DNA from: Theropithecus gelada
Lineage: Eukaryota > Chordata > Mammalia > Primates > Cercopithecidae
Assembly: GCF_003255815.1 (NCBI RefSeq)
Contig: NC_037681.1
Coordinates: 71,854,338-71,918,337, forward strand
Length of the DNA stretch: 64,000 nucleotides
Direction: 5' to 3'
The notes beneath the pieces were generated by a model, which saw nothing but the letters and a program-made list of their open reading frames with translations, was not told where the DNA came from and ran no database searches. Both the position numbers and the translations under genes were made by a program. This document shows positions 45,940 through 58,691 of the stretch, piece after piece. Each line of letters begins with the position of its first letter. The first letter of the stretch is position 1.

Positions 45940-46370
45940 ACTTTACCACACAGTTTGCAATTTAAAACAACACAAGTTTGATAGTTCAAAGTTCTATAGG
46001 TCAGAAGGCTGGGCCCGGTGTGACTAGGTTTTTATCTGTAGGCTTGACTGGGGGAAAGTCTTCTTTTAAGCTCATTCAGTTCCTTACACTGTAAAGCTAA
46101 GGTACCCATTTTTTTCATGGACAGTCAAGTGGTGCTCTCAGTTGCTCAAGTCCACTTGCATTTTCTGGTCATGTAACCACCTTCATCTTCAGTGTTGAAT
46201 TCCTCCACACTTCTGTTTTAAGGGTTCACTTGTTTAAGGGTACCCATGATAATCTCCTATTTTAATCTCAGTTGGTTTGGAAACTTAATTTCATCTTCAA
46301 ATATCTTCACAGTAGCACTTAGGTTAATGTTTGGTTATGCAACGAACTAAAGATGTATGTGCATCAAGCA
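45940..46370 (-). mobile_element. MLT1-type LTR, diverged
   Basis: 'tttaaaacaacacaagtttg', 'agttctataggtcagaagg', 'catcttcagtgttgaattcc' and 'gataatctcctattttaatc' follow the reverse complement of MLT1. Ends are blurred by age. Confidence 0.6.
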
Positions 46371-46740
46371 GAGGTAATCTTGGGGAGCCAATTTAAAGTT
46401 TTCCTACCAAAGGGGTCATACATTATTTCCTATTTCTACAATACTCAATAAAAAAACTTTTGGAATGTTCTGCTTGATCCAGTGATTTGAACTGTTCACC
46501 ATCTCTGTCACTGTACTATATGAAAACCTTACTTTACAGTTGTCACTGATGGGTGACCATGTCCAAGTACAAGAGAGTTTGCCAATCCTGAATCCAGACA
46601 AAGGTCACAACACATGTTCTATTTGCATAGTTTTATACCACTTAGCCTGCAGCTAGGATTCACTCTCAAATCCTCATTCTTTTTCTCACACAGCACAGAA
46701 AAAATTAGAATTTGATCTAGTACACAGATGGGGTCAGAAA
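46371..46740. other. Unrecognised flank
   Basis: No feature recognised. Confidence 0.4.
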
Positions 46741-46745
46741 CTGGG

Positions 46746-47116
46746 TGTATTAGTCCATTTCACACCACTGCTATAAAGAACTACCTGAGACGGGGTAATT
46801 TATGAAGAAAAAAGCTTTAATTAACTTACAGTTCCACATGGGTGGGGAGGCCTCAGGAAACTTACAAGCATGGTGGAAGGCAAAGGGGAAGCAAGAACCT
46901 TTTTTATAGGGTGGCAGGAGAGAGAGAGAGCAAGGACGGGGGGGAACTGTCAAACATCTTCCAACCATTAGATCTTGTGAGAACTCACTATCATGAGAAG
47001 AGCAATGGGGAAACCACCCCCATGATCTCATCACTCCCACCAGGTCCCTTCCTCAACACGTGGAGATTATAATTCAAAATGATATTTGGGTAAGGACACA
47101 CAGCCACACCATATCA
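46746..47116 (-). mobile_element. Complete solo THE1/MST-type LTR
   Basis: On plus it begins 'tgtattagtccatttcacac' and ends 'cacagccacaccatatca', the reverse complement of the THE1/MST start 'tgatatggtttggctgtg'. A perfect 5-bp TSD ctggg flanks it (46741-46745, 47117-47121). The length, 371 bp, fits THE1 LTRs better than MSTA. Both open frames in it (46771-47040 minus, 46842-47072 plus) are incidental. Confidence 0.93.
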
Positions 47117-47121
47117 CTGGG

Positions 47122-47424
47122 TGATACTCAGAAGAATGTTTTTGGGGATTTAGATTTTAGGTAAGGACAGAAGGACAAGTTCAGAAACGATAGCTACCAT
47201 TTTCTTTCCCTGACTCATCACAAGGCATTAGTGTGTTCAGATTCAGGTGAAGATCAATACTCAAACAGAGATTACAACAAAATTTAATGTAAATAATGGT
47301 TCTATGATGATTCAATATCCTTCCCTTATAAATTTATACAGATGCTGACCTAGCAATAGATTAGAAGAATGTTTATTAACGTCTTGTCCATGTACTATGT
47401 GGATTCAAATTCCTGAAGACAATT
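47122..47424. other. Unrecognised flank
   Basis: No feature recognised. Confidence 0.4.
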
Positions 47425-47560
47425 GTTAAAATGCAAATACTTTGTCTTCTCCAAACACGTGCCAAATCAGAATTTCTAAAGCAGAGATTCAACAATCAAT
47501 CTGAATTTCTAATAAGCTTCCCAGGTAATTCTAATCTCCACTGGCTTGGAGAGTTGGGAT
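47425..47560 (+). mobile_element. Possible MER5-type hAT fragment
   Basis: 'attgttaaaatgcaaatac', 'ccaaatcagaatttctaaag' and 'aataagcttcccaggtaattc' resemble the MER5A middle and right end. Weak. Confidence 0.5.
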
Positions 47561-50500
47561 TATTGAAAATATTTCTAATGCATTTTAACTTACTAATTAC
47601 AAATTCTGACTATTTAAGCCCTACACAAAAACCCAGAAGTATGTATTAAACCTCATATTTACGCTCTGATTCATGTTTCCCGGTTTGGAAGGTATTTCAG
47701 TGACTTAGTGTCTAGATCTTCTGTAAAACAGCATATCCTTCTGAGTCATCTTAAAGTGATGTTGTTATCAATAACATTTTGAGCTAGGAGGGACTTTATA
47801 AATAATCTAGACCAATTATTTTTTGTTTTATAGATGAGAAAAATGAGGCATGAAAAGTTTAAGCAACTTTAAAATTTGAACTTTAATCATCATTTAAATG
47901 GTGACTTGAAAACAATGTACAAGATTTGATGTTCTGTGGTCTTTCCAGTGCATCATATTCCTACATTTTTATGTAAATCTAGCCAATATTAAAACACTCT
48001 CTCATAAAGAAAATGATTACAATTCAAGAAAATAACCTACAATACTTTTTTAAAAATTAAAGGCCTATGGTATGACTTTTCATAATTTTGACTCATCCTT
48101 GGTATATACTATCAGGACTCTGGGCTTTTAAAATAGATTAGGTGATAATACTGTGTTTTGGTTTGTATCTGGTAAAGTAGCACCAATATCAAGTGTATTA
48201 TTTTTCTTTAGCACTTTAATGTTCCATATGCCATCCTTGGAATATTTAAACCTCATTTTATTTTATATGCAATTTAATAATTTAGGTTGCAGATGCCTAT
48301 TGCTTTAGTTTTATTTGTGCTGTCATATTTTGAAGTAGATGTTGCTTACACTTTAAATAATTTTTGTAATTTAAAATTACTTGGTTTTATTTCACTGAAT
48401 GGTAATGCTTCTATTTTTACAGTATCAATATTTAATCTGGATAGATAGCTCTATTGTTAAAAATGAAATAAGAAATTTACTGCATTGGAGCGTGATAAAA
48501 CATTTTAAAATGTCTCTACTTGATAATATTTGTGTTTTATAGGGATTCTTCTTCTATATACAGAAGTTCTTCACATTTACTTTTTTAAAATGACTGATGA
48601 AAACAAGTACTTAAAAACATTCTCCCCATCAAGGTGATGTTATTCTAACATAGTACCTCTTTGAATTTGAAGAGCATAATGAAACTTTGTACACTTAGGT
48701 TATGTGAATTAACATTTAAAAGAAAGAAGAGGAGTTGGAAGTGAGGTTGGTAAATAATTCCTATGAAAGAATCATAATAGTGAAGCTATCTCCAAACATG
48801 CACACTCAAACTACCCTCTGAATTTTGTATATTCGAATGCATTTGTCAATTTATCTTGTGATGTAGCAGAATCATCACCAATCACACATTCCCTGAAGTT
48901 AACAAGCTTTCTTTCTAAAATTAAAAATGTTTAGGAGGTTAAAGAATCATTAATTCCATACTATTGATTAATTGAATGCCATTCTTTCCCTCTCTTTCTT
49001 GTGCAAATTTATTTGGTAATATTTACAGATAGAAGAGAACGGAGCAAGGAATTCTAGAAAAAAAAAAAAAATTGAGAGATTGGCAAGTTGGACCAGGGTG
49101 GCATAATGATGGTCTTTGAACAATATGTAGTGATACAGTGATAAGACCTCATAGAGGACTTTTAGAGGGGTGTGTGAGTATGCGTGTATGACAGAGAAAG
49201 AGAGACTGAGACTGAAAGGAAATGGGAAGATGCTTGCTCTTTGGCTTTTAGTCCAGGCTTCATTGAATACAATGGATTTCAATTAAATTTACTTCCCTAG
49301 AAAATGACATTCAATTCAATTCCAAAAATACAACCATTGTGTTTTTACTATATGTAAAACACTGTGACAACTCAGAAAAACAAACAGTGCTAAATTTTTC
49401 ACATATTTATAGATAGTCCGAATAAGAAGACATATAATGATTTAATTTTTCAACTTATATAATAACAAAACCACAGAATTTTATAACTGGAAGAAAACTT
49501 AGACATGATATATCTTAATTTCCTAAGAAATTTTCCCAAGAGAAAAGGAACTGAGTCCAAGTGAGGAAAATCATTTGCCAAGAGTTCCAGAGAAATATCC
49601 TAACATTATCCACCTGTTCAAAATAAATATATATGAATGAGAAGAAAAACAGGTTAAAAGGAAGGCCAGAGGTATACTATGATTACTATTGTTCCACATT
49701 TGTTTACAAACAACTAGTATAATTATATATACTACCTGATACAGAATCTCTTTAACCCTAGCTTGGCTCTGAGACACAATTGTGAACTCTTGATTCATTT
49801 TTCATCAAAGTAAGGCTTTATCAGGCTTCTCATTTTTCTTAGAAATTCCACAATTTTCTTAACTCATTGTGAAAATGAATAAGAAGATAGTCATTATCAA
49901 TAGAATTTTTAAAAGTGTCTTCAGAGTGGATGCTAAGACTACAAAGTTAGCCAACTGGCAGATTTTAACTCACAATTAAGGCCAATTGGGAAATTCTCAA
50001 TGTCCTCCATGAGCCTTGTACACATAGTCCAGTCAGAGCAAGGGACAACACTCTCCATAGCAATTGTTGAGTATCAGCTGTCTGTTGAAATGTTTTGAGT
50101 TGCTTCTTAAAATCTCTCTTAAAATGATCAGATCACTCAAGATAGATATGACATATTTTAAACTAGTGTAAAACACCTAAAGACTGAATGCTCATCAATT
50201 TCACTACAGAAGCTTATCTTATAATTTTTTCCCAAGCCACAGAAATCTTCAGTTAGTTCTTTTCTTGGTCAGCTCATTTAAAGATTCTTTCTCACATCAA
50301 AGCGATGTAATCCAAAAACATTCTTGTCACCCAGTGGCATCAATTTACTGCAATCTCACAATTTCCCCAGGAATCTCTTCCTGGTTAAATGATCTGCCTC
50401 TCAAGCCGGTTCTTGTCAAATTTTACCTCTTTATTCATTGTACATTGGGAATGAGTCCCAAGGTACAGTGAGTCTCAGATAAAGGACTAAAGAGCCTGTG

Positions 50501-50884
50501 AATGTCCCTGCAGAAGTACTGCATCTACTGCACTCTGATTGAGGTGCGCCTCTGAGTATTAGCTACATTTTGCAATCATGAAATCTTAGGGGCCAAAGCA
50601 TACATGCGTCTGGATTTACTGATCTTCTCAGTTGTATAACCTAATGAATAAGTATCCTGTTCTGGAGCAGGCCAGAATTTAGGAGCTTAAGTGTGGACCT
50701 TATAATTTTCCTGTCTGACTTTAACAACAAATAATTACAATGCACGAACCTCTCTGGGTCCAAGGTTTGAAGGTTATGTTTCATTTATATATCCAGAAAA
50801 AACAGCAGACATGTTAACTGGCTAATCATTCTTCCTCACATCTATGGCAAAATATAGAAAATGATGGAAAGAAGGTAATCACAA
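47561..50884. other. 3.3-kb mostly unrecognised stretch
   Basis: Two short patches (about 47765-47885 and 49470-49560) resemble ancient 'gagctgggagggacctt' type SINE sequence in sense, but weakly. A 13-A run lies at 49059-49071. Nothing else recognised; the 104-codon minus frame at 48968-49282 has a low-complexity translation. Confidence 0.4.
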
Positions 50885-51105
50885 AATACACAGAACTTGG
50901 CTCAAATTCTGGTTCTTAAACCAATTAACTTTGTGACATGCGGGAAATTAGCCATCTCTTTTAATCTGTCTCATTTGTGAAAACAGAATCAAACAACATG
51001 TACCACATAAGTTGATCCTCTAGATTAAAGTATTTAAGATATGTGAAGTATAGTACCTGTGACATATGGAAGTGCACAATAATAAATGTTAATTAGTCCC
51101 CTGAT
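50885..51105 (+). repeat. MIR element
   Basis: 'cagaacttggctcaaattctgg', 'aactttgtgacatgcgggaaa', 'tctcatttgtgaaaacagaatc' and 'gcacaataataaatgttaatt' follow MIR in sense. Confidence 0.7.
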
Positions 51106-51990
51106 TTCCATGTTCTTCTTTACAAATTGAAAAATGTGTTGAATGAAGTAATGCTTAATATAAACACTAAGCAATCTATATGCGTAACAACTCTAGAAAT
51201 ACTGCTGTGTTTGGATAAAAGCAACATAACAGGATTATCATTGTTCATTAATTTGTCATCAGTTATAAATGCAACAGAGATAATCTATTTATGGGCAACT
51301 GTATGTTCCTGATATCCATATTTGGTATTTAGTGTTTCTTCAGATTCTCTTTCAATATAGCATAACAAGAGTTAATACTTAAATGTGTAGGTAAAGTTCT
51401 ACATGCAAAAGATTACTTATGCAGTTATACCTAGACATCTATTGGGTTAAAAGAAAATGAAAGAATTTGCAATATCATTAACTTTATTTTTGCCTTTGAA
51501 TACTCAGTAGAAATCAAGGGGGAAGTCTGCCAAGTAAATAATTAAATAAGTATAGATGGCAAAAATTAACCTCTGTAGGCAAAATTGACATAGCATTGAC
51601 AAAATACCAGAACCTAATCTCGGATTGAGTTCAGCAGAAGGTTGGAGCATAAAGCGACAGGTAACTATGAGGAGAACATAAACCTCTTTAGGTATCCCGA
51701 ACAATATTGGGGTTTGCTTATTTGAATTTTATTAATGGTGATTCCAAAACGAACATACTACCATATATATGGAGTAAAGTTCCAAGATTTAATTAGCAAG
51801 TGGGAAGAACTGATATATGCCAGTGTTTTATCTTCTTCCTTTGAATATCATTTCAGAATGTGTTCAGTAAAATAGAGTATGTATGAAAATGATTTTAAAC
51901 TGTTTTCACTTTGTATTATTGATATTGGTTTATAAAATTTAGAATAGAGCCTTTAACCTTACCTTTCCCTCCCCCCTCTAGAATACATGC
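51106..51990. other. Unrecognised stretch
   Basis: No feature recognised. Confidence 0.4.
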
Positions 51991-52062
51991 AGACACACAT
52001 ACATACAGTCCCAGGGACACACACATACACGCATGCACACACACACACACTCACACACAACC
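51991..52062. repeat. CA-rich interrupted microsatellite
   Basis: Runs of CA with TACA, GCA and T interruptions over about 70 bp. Confidence 0.75.
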
Positions 52063-52570
52063 AGATTTGATCATGTTTTTACAAGGAGAAGACTGAAGCA
52101 GATGGTAGAAACCGTGCATTCCTAGCAACAGATTTTGAGACCACAATATTATTCTAGCAAAACAACAAAACATACCACTTATATAAACTGATCAATATAT
52201 AACTCATTAATAAGTCTAAATATTTGTAGCAATTTACTAAATAATTAAATCAGTAGTGATCTAGACAAAGTTATTATGTTCTGCTTGAGTCTCCAACTTT
52301 AGATTATTTTACTTTTCCAGAGAAGATGGAAGAGAAATAGAAATAATTTAATTTTCTTTGGCAAGGAAAATTACTCAAAAAAGAGCAAAGGAAATAGATA
52401 TTCTTAAAAGACAGAACTGAGCATGGGGCTAGTGTTTACCTAACATAAAAGAACATCTAAAAACAAAATCAAATAAGCAAACAAGAAAGCTACTTCATAT
52501 TATTCACAACACAAGAGCATCCCTAATATAGATTTTTAGATTTGGAAAATAGGATTCTAGCCTACTAGAG
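52063..52570. other. Unrecognised stretch
   Basis: No feature recognised. Confidence 0.4.
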
Positions 52571-52576
52571 AGAATA

Positions 52577-52642
<66 letters not shown>
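52571..52642. repeat. (CA)n(GA)n compound microsatellite
   Basis: About 20 CA units with one early TACA interruption run directly into about 14 GA units. The tract is long and nearly pure, so it is probably polymorphic. The (GA)n part is a polypurine run that could form triplex DNA. Confidence 0.92.
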
Positions 52643-52646
<4 letters not shown>

Positions 52647-53925
52647 AAATGCATTTTCATTACCTAGAGAAACAATAAGCCTCCAGGAGAGTACAAGAAA
52701 TAAAATACTCAAAGAGCTGAAATATTGAGGGAGAAACTGATATTGCTCTGGCATTTGTTTATAATATCAAAGTCTATGTAAAGAACCTCAGGCTGATACA
52801 AATGAATAATAAACTAGCAGACTGTCAAATTATCTTTTTATGTCTTCAAAATCTAATGGAGATAAAGCTTAGCATAGTGGTCAGATTTGCTAACTCAATG
52901 AGTGGTCAGTGTCCACAAGCTGAATATAAAACATTATTAGGTCAGGAAAGGATTTCCAAGGGTCATTTTTCTTCTCTTGGCATGCTTTTCTTTAATGAAA
53001 AAGAGAAGCTGTGATTTTACACTTTGCCAAAATTTATTTTGATTCGGTTAGGCTCCACAGACTCTATTATTTAGACCACATTTTTGCAAAATCTTGCCTA
53101 AATTCCCTTAATTTATTATATGCTCTTGAAAAACAAGGTAAAACCAAGATCACATAAAACTGTCTGAGAGTTCTGGGCCAGAGGAAGTTTTTCTGTTTGG
53201 GGCTTGATTTTTCCCCCATTCTTAAATATTTTGATTCAGATTTTAGAATGCAAAAATCAGCCGAATGTCATTATTTATGAGCAGCTTGAGAAGAGTGGTT
53301 TGTAATACCAATTCATATGACCCTAAAAATAAATGTATACATTTTTCCCCCTTAAAACATTAGAATAAACTGTTAATCAACCAAAGTCTAGTTTGTTATT
53401 GTAGTCTTAAAAGTTGCTTAGATAAGAGAGATCAAGACTGGGTAATCATAGGGTGTAGGGCTTTTGGGTTGGAATATTTTAAGGTGGGTCTTTCCATGTG
53501 TGGATGTAATTGATTTGGCCAAACTTTGTATTATAACAGTTTATTTGTCATTGATGAACACAGTGATGATATAGTCTTTATGGGTAAATAGTTGATGAGG
53601 AAGCAAGTTAGTTCAGTAAAGTGATTTAATGTCCTAAGCAGGGTTCTTTACCTGTTATGCAAATTGTATCCCAACAAAAAAACTGGTTTAACAGTTTATT
53701 GTTTGTGTAAATGGAATCTGAGGGAGTTCCTGAGGCTAGCAGGAACATTATTTACCATTGTTACAGCTTTATATTCTTGGTAAAAATTTTCTATAACAAA
53801 CAATAGAGTCATTTCGATGTAAGAACCCTGTTCTTCATCCTCATAATTAAGCTATGGAACTGCAGATATCTGTTTTCAATAATGAACTCACATGATCCAA
53901 AACATCAATATATCAACATATATTT
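52643..53925. other. 1.3-kb unrecognised stretch
   Basis: No feature recognised. Confidence 0.4.
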
Positions 53926-54010
53926 AAATATATACTAACCAAACTTGCACGTGTACCCCGATTCTAAAAGAAAAGTTGAAAAAAGATTAAAAAGTAATAA
54001 ATAAATACCA
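53926..54010 (+). mobile_element. L1 3'-end fragment
   Basis: 'cttgcacgtgtaccccgattct' followed by 'aaaagaaaagttgaaaaaag' and an A-rich tail matches the last bases of an L1PB/L1MA-age 3' UTR. The rest of the element is absent or unrecognisable. Confidence 0.55.
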
Positions 54011-54754
54011 GAATCCTTTATGAGGAATAGAGAACTATCTTCTTAGTCTCAGATACACTCTAGAAAACAAAGTTTAGTTGATAAACATAGAAAAAAGAGA
54101 TCAAATGTGTTTAATGTAAACATGACAATTTAATATCTTGAGACATTAAGCCAACACAAGCACAAGTCAACAGGCAGAAGAGTGGGAAGAAGACATTGTG
54201 TCCTCCCTCTGAGACATTACAATGTGAGAGCTGAGCTGAGGAATACCAAAATAATCCTGAACTCATACAGCCTGAAGGTGAAGTGAAAGAGCAAAAAAAG
54301 TATAACAGCAGAAGCTATGGGGCTTTCCTTTTGAATTATGAGATAGGCAACTCCTAAGGACAAATAGTGAAACATGTCTTCTAGATCACATATTTGTATA
54401 CTTTATTATGACTCAGAGTCCAGCACAGCAATATTGGAGGAAGGGAGGGTGCAGGTGGGCTGTGTGAGCAGAGTTTCCTAGCATCAATTCAGCCCTGTGG
54501 GTATATATGTGCTGTGATAGGGGAAGTGGCCTGGAGTCAGGAGTGAGCAGAAGAATAATTACCTTCTCTTTGATCTCAACTGTGGTGAAAGAACATTTAG
54601 ATCCTTTCATCACAACTTGCGAATATATCTGAGGGGGTGGAAAAAGGAAAAGATTTATTTCTGTGTAAAAAGAGATAACATTTAGATTCTTGCTGGATTG
54701 GATTGTATTTCCTTGTGCTTGGCTGGTATGCATGTCTCTCTTTATCTCTGTCTC
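54011..54754. other. Unrecognised stretch
   Basis: No family recognised. A 106-codon minus frame (54413-54733) has no visible domain. Confidence 0.4.
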
Positions 54755-54780
54755 TCTGTGTGTGTGTGTGTGTGTGTGTA
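54755..54780. repeat. (TG)n microsatellite
   Basis: About 12 TG units after a CT-rich lead-in. Confidence 0.85.
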
Positions 54781-57561
54781 TGAATGACGTAGATTATGAA
54801 AAGAGATAAAATATGTTTGCATTCTCTAAAAGCAGTATATATTTTCTCATATAATTACCCAACAAATGTGTAGATATAACAAGTTTGACATGGGGATGCA
54901 AGTCCAGAATGTTATCTAAATGGCCTTGATCAGGTCATTTTTTGATTTTAGCTATTAGTTAAAAGTTACTTATGAACAGCCAAAATTTGTATAACACTTT
55001 AAACTTTTTATAAAATATTTTTACTTGTATCACCGGAATTTTCAACCTTTAATGAAAACTTGTCTGAAAGGTAAATATAAACAGGCAAGTAAGAGACGTA
55101 TGTTATGGGTTAGATATTTCCAAGGGACTAAAATACTACAAAATGTTTAACATGTAAAATGCATATTTTCCCAAGCATTACACAATGCATAAATGACTGT
55201 TGAAGCATAATTTGAGTGAAACAATGAAACAAATTTCTAAAGAATTTTTTTGCCTAAATTTCTTCTTAGCTTACCTGAAGTTATGCTTATTTGGTTTAAC
55301 CATCAAAATAGTTACCAGAAAATAATTTGGTTTAACAATCAAAAGAACTTGATGAAGACTCAGAGACTGCAAACTTCACAGGCCAGACAATTGAAGGAGA
55401 TGTCAAAAAGAGAGGAAAAGTTAGTCTGGGTGCCAAATAGCAGGGGAAATATCCATTTCTTGGAAAGCATTAAGTGAAAAAGATGACAGGTCCCAGTTCC
55501 ACAGAAGCTGAAATCATATAGAGGGAATGAAAGTGGGCTCTCTAGTATGAAAAGGAAAAAGGGTAGTGATGTTTGAATGCAAAGCACTGATGTGATCACC
55601 AGCAAGAGCTCTGCTACTGGGACTTGAGCAAAAGTAAGATATGGTCAACATCAAACTTGTACTGATAATCACTTCTGAAACTCCTGATCTTTGGTTTCTT
55701 AAATGTTGACAATCTTGAGGGAAAAAATGTTTCATAGAATAGAACACGATGAAAGCTATATATAAGGTTAACCTCAGCTTCTAAGAAAATCATCACCCAA
55801 GGATTAGAAACTGTGGTAGTGGATAACCAATATTCCTGTAATTATTGCTAGTGTGTTAGATGTACCTGCCAGATTTATTAGCGCAATAGCAGGTTCTACT
55901 ATTGATTTTAAAAATATGGTTCCAAACCTAGGACAAATCTTCTCTAAATATATGAAGCAGAACCATTAAGAGGAGACTAAAAGAAGACAGGAGATGTGAC
56001 TTTATTTTAAATATAATCATGAGGTTGCTATTAAATTTTTAACAAAAATAACTAAGCAAATTGCAGCCATGAATTGTTAGGTCTGTCTAAAGTGAATTAA
56101 AAAGAAAATCCATTTTGAATCTCTATCTCCCTTAATTATTACTTTAATTAAAAAAGTAGGAAACTATTTTCGCCTCTTATGAAGAATGGAATTGTACACC
56201 TCTAAATTAAATATATGCTTAATATGTAAAACCTTTGCAATAACATTAACATATATAAGGCATACACATATATAAGTGGTTATAATATGGGGAATTATAG
56301 TCACACTGGAAGTGGTAATCCTTATAGTACTTATGTGGGTCAAAAGAAATACTTTCTGCATAGAATTCTACTTAATATTCTGGCTTAGAAAGGTTGTTTG
56401 TTTTTTTTTTTTTTCCTCCTAAGAGCAAACATCTAATAAGTAGCAGAGCCAGTTTCTGAACATGAAACTATTTGACTCTGAAGTTCACTACATTATATGC
56501 CTAGAAAACTTATGATATTAATCTCTAAGTATTTATCAATTAACATAGTATTTGTTCCTACACAATAACTATATTTATGCTTTTATCACTCTAAAATGAA
56601 TATAGTTAGAAATGTGTCTATGGAACACTTAATTTCCATACTGTAATCATACTGTTTTTTGCCTTTGAATCACATATTACTAAAGATAGTTTATTTTTCA
56701 ATGCTATGGCTTTTCTCTATTAATAAGAATGAGAATGTATAGTCTAGGTATTTCATTACTAGAAATTACACTGTATCTCTAAATAAACACAGTAGAAAAT
56801 AAGCTATGTCTAACTAATTATGACAAATCAATTTAAATGAATTTCATTCTAGTCTGATGCTGTGTGTCTGTGCAGCAATTCAACCAGTCTGGTCAATAAC
56901 TGGATCAACTAGGGTGTTTCTCAACTTGAACAAATTAACTGTTGTTACTGTTTGTCCAGAATAGAGAACTTGAATTTTTCAGCAGAAACTCTCTGGGGTA
57001 TTCATCTTAAAAGGGGGATTTTGAAGGTTGAGTGTTCTAATTCTAGACTGTCAGGAAAAAAATTATCAGAAACCAGGATCAAGTTATCATATTCAGATTT
57101 AAAACTCAGAGGTCAAACAGATAATGATGTAAAAAACAGTAGATGAAATTTACAAGAGGAAGCCTCCTGGGTTGGACAATAAGCTAGAGCAAGACAAAGG
57201 CAGAAAAATCAGCAGGAAAGGCAACCTAGGTGATGAAAATTTTGGAGCTGTGGTAAGAATGTATTTCCCTGGTCCTTTCATGCAACCCAACCCTACCCCC
57301 ATTGCTGCAGGGTTAGGACACCAGCTAACTTGATGATACCATGCCTAGTCTCCCATAACTTCTTATTTGATCAGAATGCACCAGTATGAGTTGCTGTATA
57401 TCTAAGCAGTCAAGAAATATGAGAACAAACTGGTTTGGTATGCTAAAGGATTACAACTAGAAAAGGTAGCAGGAGAGGAGGACACTGGGTTTGGGGTCTG
57501 GAACATCTTGTAAGATAGTATTCTCAAATTAGTTTGAGTATAAAGATCACTGAGAATGGAC
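54781..57561. other. 2.8-kb unrecognised stretch
   Basis: No family recognised. T run at about 56399-56414. Several overlapping minus frames at 55360-55796 have no domain and overlap an open plus frame. Confidence 0.4.
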
Positions 57562-57587
57562 TTTTTTTTTTTTTTTTTTTTTTTTTA
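57562..57587. repeat. 26-nt T run
   Basis: An isolated pure T run. Neither flank looks like an Alu or L1 3' end, so its source is unclear. Confidence 0.8.
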
Positions 57588-58139
57588 GCAGATGGCCAGG
57601 ACTTCTCCTTGATATTCTATTTTTACAGGTACAGTGGGGCCCAAGAATCTATCATTTAATATATTCCCAGGGTGGTTTTTACGATTAGGAATGGCTGATA
57701 AACACTAATACATGATAGGATGAAAACAGTAGGATAAAATACTAAGACATAGGAGCAGATTAATTGCTGATTTTAATTATTTAAGTGAAGGCTATGAGAA
57801 AAAGTTGTAGACTTACTAAATGTGGTTCTAGAAAACAATATTCAGAAGTTGGTGAAGCATCTTAAACAACTTGTATTATTTTATTATACATTAAAGATTC
57901 CTGAATAAGTAGAAAAAGGTTATTATAGAAAAATGGAAAACCAGTTAAACAAAAAGATTAAGAATAATTAACCATATAATCACCCAGCCAAAAAATCACT
58001 ATTAATTTTCCTGTGCAATAATAGCTCACATCTAAGGGACGCTGTTCTTGAAATGTCTTCATGATGTGTGGATAAAATCTGTCTTTACCAAGATTAAGTT
58101 TTTGTAGAAAAAATATTTAGATAAGTCTTTTCGAAATGG
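57588..58139. other. Unrecognised stretch
   Basis: No feature recognised. Confidence 0.4.
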
Positions 58140-58691
58140 TTTCATTAGTCAGCAGAGAGACAAAACCAATAGGATATATGTGTTTATGGGTGCTTGTTTA
58201 TTCATTCTAGAATGTGGTTCACATGTTTATAAAAGCTAAGAAGTCCCATGATCTTTCAGCTGCAAGCTGGAGCACCAGGGAAGCCAGTGGTACAATTCAG
58301 TCTCGCTCCAAAGGCTTGAGAACCAGGCAAGGCTGATGGTGTATACTCAGATCTAAATCCAAAAGCCCAAGCACTGGAAGCTCCAGTGTCCAAGAGCTGG
58401 AGAATACAGCTGTTTCAGATCAAGCAGAGAGAGCAAATCTTTTCCTCTACCTTTTTAAAAATGTATAATAGGGTCTCCAAGGATTGGATGATGCCCATCC
58501 ACATTTTTAAGGGAGATCATCTTTACTTAATCCACAGATTCATTTGAATCTGTGGAATGAGTGAGTGTTTCTTCTGGAAACATTCTTACAAAAACATTCT
58601 CATAAACATTAATTCTCCAGAAATAATGTTTGACCAGCTATCTGGTCATCCCTTATGCCAGTCAAGTTGACACATAAAATTAATCATCACA
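58140..58691 (-). mobile_element. Old ERVL/MaLR-type LTR (same family as 26.2 kb)
   Basis: It starts 'ttcattagtcagcagagagac', has 'caaggattggatgatgcccat' and ends 'gtcaagttgacacataaaat'. Shared phrases with 26206-26570 include gattggatgatgc, aataatgttt and the 'caagt.gaca' end. This copy is longer and probably retains more of the LTR. Confidence 0.68.
58531..58556. repeat. 26-bp hairpin
   Basis: tccacagattca and tgaatctgtgga are exact inverse complements around a 2-nt loop, inside the LTR at 58.1 kb. The equivalent site in the 26.2-kb copy does not show it. Confidence 0.88.

Noticed and set aside
54413..54733. 106-codon minus-strand frame
   Set aside because: No domain and no supporting splice or promoter context visible; likely chance.
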